Below are positions 12,316 to 24,000 of a DNA stretch of 64,000 bases, piece by piece. This stretch comes from Ampelocalamus luodianensis (lineage: Eukaryota > Streptophyta > Magnoliopsida > Poales > Poaceae), in assembly GCA_036346255.1 (NCBI GenBank), contig CM070617.1:25967080-26031079 (forward strand), read 5' to 3'. How positions within the stretch are numbered: position 1 is the first letter of the stretch; each line of letters starts with the position of its first letter. A model generated the notes under the pieces. The model worked only from the letters and a program-made list of their open reading frames with translations. It was not told the origin of the DNA and did not search any database. Both the position numbers and the translations under genes were made by a program.

Positions 12316-14067
12316 CTAGAACATCCAGGCGGCCGTGACCGCGAGCGGTAGCGCGGCGAGGGCGATGAGACCGCCGGCAGTGAAGCGGCCGGGAGCGTGG
12401 TTAGCCGACTTCGGCGGCGAGGCGAACGGCGGGTTCTCTACAGAAGAAGGCACGAACGGCAAAACCAAAGTTAGCAGAGTAAATTGATGCGTGAACGTGA
12501 CAACTGAGGACACCTAACAATGAGACCACTACAGAACATCTGTTAGCATCAACAGCACACAAATTAAGAGCATGAATGGGCATTTAGCAGAACTATCCTC
12601 TATTCTCCGTAGTAACATCGGCAGAAGGATCAAGAGATTTTGCAGCTAAAATTTGTTGAAGACCAGTTCATTTTCTCTCCTTTTACCAGTGCAAACACTT
12701 GTTCTGAGACCTATCTGACAATTATGCATGTAGTCTGGACTCTGGACACCTCCAAGGCACCGATGCTTAATTGTACAAAACTTTCGACGTGTAAATGATG
12801 TGTGCAAAGTAATCATACCAAGTAAAAGCTGGAGTACTAGTAAAAGGACTGAAGAACCAACCAAGGCAGGCAGAGTAGTAATGACTTACCGGGCAATTGT
12901 GGTCCAGTAGCGGATGGAGATAGGCCTGTTATTGGCGCTGCAGAAGGCCCCATAGGCACAGGGACTCCAAAAGCTGCGTTTTTTTGTGTTAACCCAAAGT
13001 TACCAGATAACCATAATTCAATGAAATTTGAAAGGTAAATCACACCATTAGGTTAGCAGAATGGTGTTTGGGCAGGGTAATCTGATTACTTTTCCTTAGA
13101 GAATGGAAGAGGAAAAACATTAAGTGGAATCAGCAAGCCAGGAGTAGTACTCAAGATAATTGAAACGGTTATACACTCCTCCGGTTTATACTTTTTTTTT
13201 AAGTATAAATCACTCTTTTTATCCATTAGATCAATATCCAATTATATAACATATCAATCTCTACACAAATCCAATAATCACAATAAGTGATTTAAACTTA
13301 AGAAAATTTCAGACAACTTAAAAATAGCAAGACTTATACTTTTTTTATTCAACTTTGAGATTTATTTTTACGGTTTTGCTATTTGTAAGTTGCCTGATTT
13401 TTTCTTCTTCTTCAGAGCTAGAACCAAGCAGGTAATACTGATGGTGGCGAAGAAAAATTATTCATCTTATATATGGAAGAGGTATTTTTACCAGCTTATT
13501 AAGCCCTTGAGCACATTATAAACCTTCGGTTAACCGACAAGATCCATGGTATTAACGCAATAAGAAACAAAATGTATAGACGGAAACCCTGGCAAAAAGA
13601 GCCCTTGAACGCGCGCTAGCTTGTCGTCCATGAACAGTTAAGTTACGCACTAGAATGAAACGCCTATATATGTATCGAGCAAGGCGACGGTGCGTACCTG
13701 CGCATGCGCTGACGGGCGGCGTGCTGAGGCGGCACATTCCGGGCAGCGCGAGCGCGCGCTTGTAGTCGACGCTAACTCCGTAGGACTCGGCGCCGCCGGC
13801 CAGCAGCTGGCAGAGGCAGACGGGGGTGGACTCCAGCAGCCCCGCCAGCTCCGGGCAGCACGGCTTGTCGGGCCGCCGCGCCGTGCTCCCGCTCTGCACG
13901 TACGACAGGCAGTCCGACATGTTGAGCACCGCGTTCATGCACTCCGGGCTGATCCCGGCAGCCGGCGCTGGGGCACCCGCCGGCGCCTGCGCCGCCGCCA
14001 TCCCCACCGCGAGCGCCACGGCCACCGCCGCCACCGCGAACACCGCAGACCTCCGCAGCATTGTCAT
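12316..14067 (-). CDS. GPI-anchored non-specific lipid-transfer-like protein (LTPG family)
   Basis: Predicted secreted protein that binds lipids in the apoplast and stays tethered to the outer plasma membrane, a family tied to cuticle and suberin lipid export. Three exons join in phase: 14067-13698, 12973-12890 and 12437-12316, giving 191 aa. Residues 1-26 form a signal peptide (hydrophobic Ala/Val run ending AAAQ). The eight-cysteine motif is complete: Cys at 43, 53, 70-71, 84 and 86 (CLC), 112 and 122. A Pro/Ser/Ala linker follows, encoded by exon 2. The C-terminus is a hydrophobic GPI-attachment signal (GGLIALAALPLAVTAAWMF). Intron 1 is about 720 bp and intron 2 about 450 bp. The ATG shown is followed within two codons by a second ATG, so either could be used. 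A CCA-type trinucleotide repeat lies just upstream in the leader (14085-14110). Paralogue identity (YLS3, LTPG or xylogen-like) is not resolved. Confidence 0.88.
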
Positions 14068-14084
14068 GGGAAGTAGCTGTATAC

Positions 14085-14110
14085 CTGTGGTGGTGGTGGT
14101 GGTGGTGGTG
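14085..14110. repeat. (GGT)n / (CCA)n microsatellite in LTPG leader
   Basis: An uninterrupted GGT run on the plus strand, about 18-43 bp upstream of the LTPG start codon, so probably in its 5' untranslated region. Confidence 0.8.
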
Positions 14111-14965
14111 CTAATTAAGCTTTCTTGGCTAGCTTATGTTCTCGACTGCTCGTTGAGAAGTGCTCCTACTCGATTAGACTTGGGAATAATGGTACTGTGG
14201 AGGCAAGGTTTTGCGTGTGCGCGAGTACATGTGTGTGCTTATATAGTGGCAATAGCAGCGTACATGTGACGCCCAGTGTTGTGGCCGGTGGTGTACCTAA
14301 CTGGATCCGATCGAGCTGCGTTTGTGGCGTTTTAGTATGTCTTTAGTTAGCTAGCTTTGGCGATCCTTTTGAGCAATTAATTGGTCCTAGTTGTAGTATA
14401 TTTTCGATCGGGTGGCCGTTTCTTTGTTAATTAGATGGGCTAATGCACTTGTACACATCCAACTGAATAGTTTTTGACAACGAAGCATCCAGGAAAACCA
14501 GTTTAAAGTAAGATGCAATTATCGTAAGTTTCTGCACTTTGCATGCATAATTGCAGATTGAGGTGATTACACGTACGTGTCGTATCATGCGACGCCCGAT
14601 CGACCATTGTTATGGAATACTATGTGTTGTCACGGAATATATCATGTGTGTATTCTAAAACAATGATGTAGATATCAAATATGCTAAGTCGATATAAATG
14701 TGACACTAAGCATCTCATGCAGCGTTGATGGGAGTGCGACAGCGGAGGCGACGTGATTCAAAAGCCAACTCTGGCGCACACTCGCGTGTCGTCGGCTTCG
14801 ATAGATGGTGGACGACAGTTAGATGGGGGGGGGAGCAGCACTTGCGGTAGCGCCTTGAGGGGGACCGGAGGTGTTAGGGGCGGGGTTGCTAGGTGAGATG
14901 CTGGGCAGCAGCGGGATGTGGGGATGATTAGGGGTGGCGACGGATTGGATGCGAGGAGCGGCAGC
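14111..14965. other. LTPG upstream region and intergenic DNA
   Basis: The first few hundred bases should contain the LTPG promoter. No clear TATA box in the right place was identified. From about 14740 the sequence turns G-rich and degenerates into the minisatellite that follows. No gene is supported. Confidence 0.35.
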
Positions 14966-15085
14966 GTTAGGGGCGGGGTGGCGCACATATTGAAGGAGCG
15001 ATGATGTTAGGGGCGGGGTGGCACACAGATCAAAGGAGCAGTGACGTTAGGGGTGGGGTGGCGTGTAGATGCAAGGAGAGGCAAC
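14966..15085. repeat. 40-bp minisatellite, three full units
   Basis: Units start GTTAGGGG(C/T)GGGGTGGC at 14966, 15006 and 15046, each exactly 40 bp. Diverged partial units extend to both sides (about 14860-14965 and 15086-15125). The unit is G-rich with runs of four G. No coding role is seen. Confidence 0.85.
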
Positions 15086-15276
15086 GGTAGATGCAAGGAG
15101 CGGCGGGCGTAGAGGGGTGCAAGGCGTCACGGATGTGAAGAACGGTTGTATATGCGATGTAACACCTATGCCGCATAATGGATGTCGACCTCCTAAAAAA
15201 AGACGTATGTAAAAGAATTAAAACGCTTTCAAGATAAATAAACGATTCAATGATCAAATAATAATACTAGTCTATT

Positions 15277-15531
15277 ATGGTTCGAGAGGAGGTAGCAGGA
15301 TCCACTCAAACACTACAGTGGAAGTGTGTTGAATCAAGAGTAGATAGTAAGCGTCTTTATTATGATTGTTTCATTTTGTCCCCGCTTAGAAAAGGTCAAG
15401 CGGATACCGTCGGTATTGCCTTGCGAAGAGCTTTACTTGGAGAAATAGAAGGAACATGTATCACACGTGCAAAATTTGGGAGCGTGCCACACGAATATTC
15501 TACAATAGCTGGTATTGAAGAATCCGTACAG
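15277..15531 (+). pseudogene. rpoA: Truncated plastid rpoA copy in the nucleus (NUPT)
   Basis: The first about 85 codons of chloroplast RNA polymerase alpha are present: MVREEVAGSTQTLQWKCVES, then LRKGQADTVGIALRRALLGE and SVPHEYSTIAGIEESVQ. These match the conserved N-terminal domain. Homology stops abruptly near 15531, after which the frame runs into unrelated sequence and a stop at 15553. Two substitutions in the 'LYY-DC-FILSPLRK' stretch differ from the residues (Gly-Arg) I expect in grass plastids. The neighbours are nuclear repeats, so this is an organelle-to-nucleus insertion, not a working gene. Confidence 0.9.
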
Positions 15532-15825
15532 GCGTTGCAGATGTGGTGGCATTAGAGACAGATGTGGGTAAGTTACATACTTGAAAAGGCGTGTTTTCTT
15601 TTCCCCCAATGAATCAAGTAGTATAAGATGGCGTGAAATGGGCCTCTAACCGCATTGGACACGTTAGCGAAAAATTCATTACGTCGAATCGTGATCGGAC
15701 AAACGAGATCACGTGGGAGAGCCCGGGTTATTAACACTAACTAATCCCCTACCTCTCCCGCCCCCCTCCTTCCCATGCTGGAGCCCCGCACCGCGTGCCC
15801 CGTCGCATCTCATCCTCTCCGCCTT

Positions 15826-18800
15826 CGCCTCCTGTCCCCCTTCCCCTCCTTCTATCGTTGCCCTCTCCACTTCCGTCCCCTCTCTTCCCTCCCTCCCCTC
15901 CCCCACCCTCTCCACCAGACTAGCCACCGCCTCCATCTCCCTTCCCCCCTAGCGCCTCTGCACGTCGATGGCGATGATGGTGGTTGTAACAGCCCAAATT
16001 TTAAATTCCAATTGAAAATAAAGTTTAATTATTTTATTGGATTTTTTGTGGAATTTTCAAAAGCTTTCCCTTAATTAAATTAAAGCTAAACAAATTTATG
16101 TGCAAAATCTATTACCACAAAATAGCTGGAAATATTTTAGTTAAGTTCTAAATGCTCCAGAGAATTTCTGTGAATTTTCTCAGAATTTTTGGACTTAATA
16201 TACTATATTCTAAAGCCTAATTGAATTATCAGCAATTACTTAAATAGGAAAATCAAAAGAAAACCCCAAATAGTAGTTGGGCCGAAACCGCCTCGGCCCA
16301 GCTTCTTTCCCGCGTGCGCACGGCCCGCTCCATCGCACCATCGCCGTCAGTCGTTGGATTGAAATCCAACGACAGCGCTCGATTCCCACTTACCGTTTCG
16401 CGCAATCTAATTTCGTCCGTCCGATCAGAATCCAACGGCCACGCCCAACCTCAACTTACCGATTCACTTGTTCTATCTCCGCCGTCCGATCAAAATCGGA
16501 CGACTCCGAGTCGTCGTCTTCCTTTCCTTTCTTCCTCCTTCCTTCTTTCCTTTCTCGCGCACGCCGCCATTGATGCCGAATCGAAGACCTTCCATACTCG
16601 GTGCGATCCTGATCTAAATCCCGCAATCTCGCGCGCATTTACACCCCCGATCTTCTCCACCCCCGACCCGGCCTTTCCTTTCCATCTCCGGCCCTGAATC
16701 CCCGTAATCCCGCCAGTATCGCCGCGCAGAGCTTCGTGCCCTCCACGGCAACCCAGTGACGCCCGCGCCCTATAAATAGGACCGTCGGGACCGCCTCGAC
16801 CTCCACAGCTCGTAGCCACCACCCCTGTAGCCCCTCCGTCACCGTAGCGCCCTGAATTCGAAGATCCCCGCCGGCGAAAACCTTCGGGTCTTCTCCGTTT
16901 CTGGCGCCGCCGTAGCCCCTCCGTCCCTGCCGTCGGCACCATCGTCATCACCTCACCGGTGCGAAGCTTCTGCCACCACTCACTTCGCCGGAGGACCTGG
17001 ATCGTCTTCTTCGCCGACGATCGCCGCCGCGCCGCCAAACTTCGTCGCCGACGACCTTCCGACCACGCCTCGTCGCGTTTTGGTAACCCACGAGTTCGCA
17101 AACATCTCCTCTCGTTATCGCGCATAACCATTTAGCTCGCCGCGGCGTGGAACGCCGGCGAGGCCGCCACCGAGCACCTCCCGTCGCACACGTGGCTGAC
17201 CACGTCGGCGCCACCTCGCGCGGAACCCACGTGGCGCTGTGTGTCGCGCGTGTCGGCGCTGCGTGGCGAGTCCACCGCACCAAGCGCGCATGGCATGGCT
17301 GGAATCGGTCTCGTGAGCCGTGTCTATGACACGTGGGGCGCATGTCGAATTAATTTAATTCCTTTAATTTTCGAAATCCATCATTTGGCGTCAAGATTGC
17401 GCAATAATTGATTTCAGAGAAAAATAATTCAAAGAATTCAACTAAATTCCGATTTTGTATTAAACTTCTAAAATTCATATCTTTAAGTCTGAACTCCAAA
17501 TTGGGTGGTTCAAATTGCAAAATTTGTCTAAAATCATAATCTAGCTAACTAAAGCAAAATATTTCAATTTGGAGTTAGTTTGAGCTGAATTTTTGAATTT
17601 ATTTGAATTTGGAGTTAATTTGTCGTAATTTCACGTATAGACCTCGACGACTCCGGAGAGTTAGACCCTTCCGACGATTTAGAATTTCAATACTTCAACG
17701 AAAGCAAGTTACACTATTGATCATATTGTCCCCAGTATTTTAAATTATTTAATTCCTATTTTAAATTACTATTGCATGCATATGTTTATATAATTGTTTA
17801 AATGTCCTGTTTATATATGGTTATTCCAATCTCCATTGTATGGCCAATTTGATTATTGAATATGAATACCATGACACCCTTAGGCAAAGTTCTACTAAAA
17901 TTTTTCATATGCTTAGCCATGCTTAGATCACATTTATTTGGGGAGGTTTAGCCAAATCCTTTACAATTTGATTTTAAATTTGTTTCGGTGGTATTGTTTT
18001 ACCACGAAAGGTTTATTAAGAGTTTTTCACTCTAAATAAAATAAAATGGGTTTGGACTTGGGCGAGATGGATGTATGGTGGGTGCAGGTTCATGCACGGG
18101 CCTAATCTGGTTAGGGTTACGACCCATGAGTTTATTTAAATGGAAAGTCGCCCAAGTCAATTAAGGACCGGTCTTTGAGCGTATTTTGCTACGCCTTACC
18201 GTACCATCACATGTCCGAATGGGACGATTTGGCTAAATAATCTGTGGTGTCTTAGTGATATTTATGCTATGTTGTATGTGTGGGTGTTGGTTAGACATTA
18301 GTCCCACCGTGCAAGAGGGGCTTCCGAGGATGGTTAGTCAATGGTAGCGAAACCTTAGCGAGCATAAATACATTAAGATCTTTGCTTTGTAACGACCTCA
18401 TGATAATTGCTTAGTCACACGCCTTCGGAAGCGTGCTTTGGCCGACATTAAAAGCATATTATCTCGTGTGGGTAAAGCTGTACAAACTCTGCAGAGTAGA
18501 AACTATTCGAATAGCCGCGTCCGCGGTCATGGACATGCTAGCAAAGCCACTCTAAGTTAGACTTGTTTTTGGTTTATAAAATGATTTCCATACATGATTT
18601 TAGGATGGTTAATCCTATGGTAAAATGGGGCAGTTAGCCAAGTGTTAGGAGGGTATCCTTCACTATTCATTTAATGAAGGTTATCCACTATTCATTGTCA
18701 TCTTAATCACTGATTTCAATTATATTATTAAAACTGGCCTTAGAAAATTACTAATAGTATTTAACCTGAAAATGTTGTTTATGCAAAACAACCCTGCCAT

Positions 18801-19615
18801 TATCCTTTGTTTACCCTATGCATGCATTAACTTTCAATATTGGGTGTAACTTGCAAGCACGGAAGTTGTGCTTACTCTTGCTGAATAATCTTTATTCAGG
18901 AGAATACCTCTATCAGGACGGTGAGGATCCGGACGAATAGGCTACGTCCCCAGACAATTGCCTGTGGCAAGTCGTGTGGCCTACTACTACTACTACTACT
19001 TTTCCGCTGTGTTATCTCTTTTCTATTCGGCCTCAGGCCCTTTTTGTAATAAACTCAGAATTATTATTAATAAAGAGCGTGATATGATTTTGCTATCACT
19101 TTTGTTGACTGTGTACACTGGAAATCCTGGACTAGTGTATAAACACAGAGAATTCGGGATCCTTCGCTCCCGGGTTCGACAGTGGTCGACCGGAGATGTG
19201 GAGCAGAAGCAATATCGAGGCTCGAGCCACCGCCGATGCGGACTGACGCGACGAGCCTCTGCCTCCCGCTCCCCTCCCCTCCCTCCCTCGCCACCGCCTC
19301 CATCTCCCTTCCCCGTTGGCACCTTCGTGCGTCAATGGTGACGTTGGTGGCTGACTAGAGCCGATGCAGACCAGCGCGACAACTGGCGAGCCTCTGCCTC
19401 CCGTCCCCTCCCTCCATCACCGCCCTCTCCACTCCCGTCCCCTTCGCCTCCCTCGCCCACCGCCCTCTCCACCAGACCCACCGCCTCCTCCCTCTCCCTC
19501 CCCTGCTGGCGCCTCCGCACGTCGATGGCGACGGTGGCGGCCGATCGGAGATGGAGCGGAAGCGAGGTCAGGGCTCGAGCTATTGCCGATGCAGACCGGT
19601 GTGACAACGATGTCA
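15826..19615. repeat. Tandem array of CT-rich units split by a solo LTR
   Basis: Three related units share landmarks: a CT-rich start (CCTCTGCCTCCCG or similar), CACCGCCTCC, CACGTCGATGGCGA, GGAGATG...GAGC and GCCGATGCAGACC. Unit A runs 15826-15984 and continues after the LTR at 19187-19255. Unit B is 19256-19390 (shortened). Unit C is 19391 to about 19615. The array shows that the LTR insertion is younger than the tandem duplication. Confidence 0.7.
15985..19181 (+). mobile_element. Solo LTR of a Tekay-like Ty3/Gypsy retrotransposon
   Basis: This 3197-bp stretch begins TGTAACAGCCC and ends GGGTTCGACA. The pentamer GTGGT occurs directly on both sides (15980-15984 and 19182-19186), as left by retroviral-type integration. 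Inside are a TATA box (TATAAATA, 16771-16778), a GC-rich first part, AT-rich middle, and a CTA trinucleotide run near 18980. There is no primer-binding site or internal coding region, so it is a solo LTR left by recombination between two LTRs. The end sequence resembles that of the complete element at 35542-46900 (GGGTCCGACA), so the same lineage is likely. Confidence 0.88.
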
Positions 19616-21067
19616 CTCGCCTCTGTCTCACTGACTCTGTTTGCGCACAAGGAGGTTTGCAGACGCAGTAGGGGCGGGGCGGGGCGGAGCTTAGTAGCGG
19701 GGGTTTGTTGGGTTTTTTCGTACGTGGGGTGCGCTGGTAAACTTTTTTTTATTAGTTAAGATAAAAGAAAAATTATTAGTTAAGATAAAAAAAATGCGCT
19801 CTTGGGTTTCTTGCTGGCTTTGCAAGTGTGCAGGTGCACACTGCATGCCCTCACGGAGCGAGCTACGGTTACTGGAGAAAAGAGCTACAACTTTCCACTC
19901 AAAATTTAAGACCTGTGAGGTGTCGTTGGTTTGATTAGGTTTAGATTGGTCAAATCCAACAGTAAAACCGTCCGGTTGGGTCCGGTCCATCCTGATCAAT
20001 CCCAGACCGATCTCACCGGCTACTAGCTAGTACCAGTTCGCGGTTAGGACCGGCTACTCCTGAGCACTAATGAATGCGATTATGAATGCGGCTGCACTGT
20101 AGTACTGCCCTACTCTGTAGCGCAGCCCATCTCACTGCAGCAAAGCAACTTGGGAATCGAAGCGAACACTCGCTAGCGACCGCGCGCTTCTTGAATACAA
20201 GTCGAACGGCGATGGTTGAGAGGACAACCGACGCCGATGCCGATGCCGATGCCGTGTGTGCGTGCATCAACCTTGAATGCCGCATCAATGCGGGCGGTAC
20301 GTACAGACAGGCTGCCTGGGACAGGGAACGTGCCGTGTTTGAGCCTTAGTGTGCTCCAAAAATCAGTTGGGTGAATCAGAAGAAATCCGATCGATCGCTA
20401 GCTGGTCCGTAGACCAAGCTCTCTCCTCTGGCGGCATTGATGGGCCGTCCTTGGGAGGGTGAAGAACTGGAGATGAAGATGTAAAAGCGAAAGAGGCATG
20501 TCATGACGTAACGAAGATGTCCATCACGGGCAATGTTCATATAGTAGCATTGCATTCAGAGAAGAAATTTTTGTAAAAAAATTGTTCATATGTTCATGTG
20601 TAGCATGCATGCATTGCATTCAGAGCAGAAAGGAAAAGATCGCTGCAACCTTTCCGGAAAGAAATACTGTCGCGTTACATCGGACGCTGCCTGCTTCACG
20701 CAATGCCACTGACCATTAGTCCAGGTCAGGTTAAAAACAAACTTTACTATGCTACACACAGCTACAGTCACAATCAGGCTTCATAGCTCCGGTGTGCGCA
20801 GGGCGGCGAGTTGGGTACACATTGGCCAGCGACAAGGGGCAGGCCCCTGAGAGAATGCTGTAACTTTTGCGATTTTGAAAGAAGACACGCTCATGTCAAA
20901 GGAGCATATAGTATATTATCAGGATAAAACAGCATTACATGTGCTTTTGTTCGAACAAAAGAACTCAAAGCTCATGCGAATCAGAAAATGTGAATGGAAG
21001 CTACAAAAACATTCTCTGTGTACTCGACTATACACCCAAAACACAGTTGGGCTGTTGGATACTTGGA
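19616..21067. other. Intergenic region downstream of NUFIP1-like gene
   Basis: No gene is supported. A short GATGCC repeat lies near 20235-20255. The part next to 21067 is the probable 3' untranslated region of the minus-strand NUFIP1-like gene. Small frames here do not resemble any family I know. Confidence 0.35.
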
Positions 21068-24000
21068 TTAGTCAAAAATTTCAGGCTGGGAAATCTTCTC
21101 CAGACGCATTACATTGCCCTGCATTGGCATCCTCATTCCGATCCTTGTCACTTCTTTCAGAACTAGCACCCTCATCGTCGCCTCCATCTTCATTGTCGTC
21201 ACTACTTCCACTTTCTCCATCACTTGAGCTAGAGTCTTTTTGTCACCATTTTCCTTAAAATCAAGGCTGCCTTTGGTCGTCTCAGCATTCTGCAAGTCAT
21301 CTAAGTCTTCTGCAGCAATATTACTTTCAAGTTCAATCTGGTTCACCTTAACACTAGGAAACTCCAAGGGCTTATCAGGCCAGTCCCTGAAGAAATTGTT
21401 CAAGACCATGAATTTGAATGTGTGCAGAATTCTATGCCTGTCCCTCTTGATATCGGAATTAAGAAGCTTATTTAAGAGGGTTGGTTCCCTGCTCTTGAGC
21501 ATTGCACCATCATGATGACGAGTATGGTTATGTACCCTGGGTCTTTTAGACTGAAAATCTCTGCGGTCATACGACTGTCTTTTGTTTGTACGGTTTCCAA
21601 AACGACAATCCCTGTGTTGAGTTTTCCATTTACTTTTCCTTTCATTGACGTGATCCTCAGTTTCAGATAGATAGCCAGGTGGTAGTTCAGGGAGTTCAAA
21701 ACCCAATTCTTTCTGCTTTGCTAAAATTTCCTTGAGTTCCTGCACCAAATTAAACAATCACATGTAAGACCAAAGACCAACGTACGTTTACAGATGGAAA
21801 TAATGGAACTGCATCATCTAAGGACATATGCCCACCACTTGAATACTGTGGGCAAAGCTTCTGCTTAGATAACCATTTAAAGAGATCAATTCCTGTTTCC
21901 TTTAAAACCTAAAGAAGGTACATGATGAATCATAATACTAGATTGGCTTACCTGACGACGCATTTGGGCCTCTTCGTCCTTCTTTCGACCATCTGATTGA
22001 CTCTGAGACAGCTTCTGCATTATGAGGTAAGCGGTAAGTAAATGCTCCTTCCATGCTGACAAGAAGTCTCCCAGGCCTAATAAAAAGATGCAAGTTTAAA
22101 CATTGACCTTGTTAATGTTAACAGCTGTAGGGTAGTTTTTCTTGCGTGCTTCTAGCCACTGTTTGACTTCATTTGCGTCATAAATGATAGGAGGGCATCT
22201 GCAAGCATACATTTAAATCACATTTGTATGACACTACAAAATCGGTAACCCAAGGAGATATTCTTTGAAGACATGAATCCGACAACCACCAATAACAACT
22301 TAATATAGAACCGCCAAGAAGTTTAGGACAGCTTGTTCGACCTTGTTACTTTTGTCAAGGCTAGACCAACATACAAAGATTAATAGTGCCAGATGACTAT
22401 GAACATGCCTTAACAATTTAGAATATAGGAATAAAAAGGTCTGGTGGTTAGACATAAATATAAGCATCGTAGTTGCACATTGGAGATTGTTAACACAAGC
22501 TAGTTAGCAGTTAGCACTAAAATATGGCAAAATCCACAACAACTAGGTTGTTAGGTGCAGATATCAAAGACACATAATAAGACTCTTCTTAATAGCGATC
22601 ATATTTATATAAAGAAATCACCATTCAGTATTACATACTTTCGGCGTGCTCCAGATGCTGGACTGTCACTGCAACATGCTCCAGATGCTGGACTGTCACT
22701 TCTTGTGAAGTTGGATTTTACTTCTCTCCCGTTGTTGCTTCCTGACAAAATGGTACGGTAACTCATGGTAGTTAGCTAGAAATACTGATTATCTTGTAGG
22801 TATCAAAGGCATGCTGGTCTATCATGTAGCTAAAGCGATAAAAACATGTGCATCATTCAATGACACAGAGTTATGGAACAACTGTGGCAATAAAAGGAAA
22901 ACAGGTAAAATGTGAGCTGCAGGCTGCAGCATATTCACTTATATTGTTTTGCTCACACTTTGTGATTATTCAGCACTTAAAATGAAGCTTACGTACCTGT
23001 AAATCTTGTCAAACAAATCAGAAATCACACATTAAGAGTTCAAGGTGAAGTGAACAATCATGCTACTTTTACATTTTTGTGGAAAAAGAATGTATTGTAG
23101 CCATGAGTTATAATGCATTTATATGGCTGGACACTCCTGTTCATTGTGATGAACACAACTTCTCCACAAAACATAGTATCTCAAGTTCTCAACTCTTGGT
23201 GAGGATATAGAAAAGGTAGTCATCACTTGGCAAGAGTAAAGAATATGCATGTTCAAAAGTCAAAACCAAGAGGTGATAAAAAAAATATGCATGTTCAAAA
23301 CCACGAGGTGATAAAAAGTACAATTTTTTTAAGATTATGCAAAGTACAGTTTGTATGCCAGACTGTATGCCATAAATCATACTACCTCTTCCACGACCTT
23401 GATTAAAAGGCCTTCCTTTCCCCCTTCCACCAGATGGACCAAATTGCCTGCCATCCCTACCATCTCTTCCAGGGTTAAATCGGGCTTTCTGATCTGTTGT
23501 GTTGTTCCTCTCACCATTTTCAGAGGCAAAACGAGAGATGCCATCTGATTTGTTTTTAGCGTGGATTACCTGTCATAAATTCAGAGAAACGGCAATTAAA
23601 TCGCAAAGGCTATGCCATACAAGAACAGGAACCAGTACATCTAATTAATGAGAAAAATAGTTGCAAAATCAGGTCTAGGCATGTAATTCTAGTGATGATA
23701 TGGCAATTATCAAACCAATTCCTAACGGCAGTAATAATAACAGATGTGTTCATAACTGTACATTCCAAAAGGACCAACAAATTATTTCACCTGCGTGGCT
23801 AGTTAAAAAATGCAAGAAGAATTGCATTAGAATATCATGCAAAAGTTTCAACAAACATTGTGCGAAAGAACAGAAGAACATTGAGAATGGAGCCTAGTTG
23901 TGCTCATAGGGGCAGGTATTGGAAAGTGGAAACAAGGAGCACGCAGAAATAGTTCAGTAAAGTGTAGCAGGCTAGACATGAACTATTTGAATGCGGTTAA

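Noticed and set aside
13160..13390. Stowaway-like MITE (ctcctccggtttatac)
   Set aside because: Only one end resembles the family; no matching inverted end or TA duplication was found.
15277..15555. rpoA as a functional gene
   Set aside because: Only the first quarter of the protein is present and the surroundings are nuclear repeats.
16490..17131. Long minus-strand frame, Arg/Gly-rich, inside the solo LTR
   Set aside because: It lies wholly in the GC-rich part of an LTR, has no conserved motif, and overlaps other open frames on both strands.
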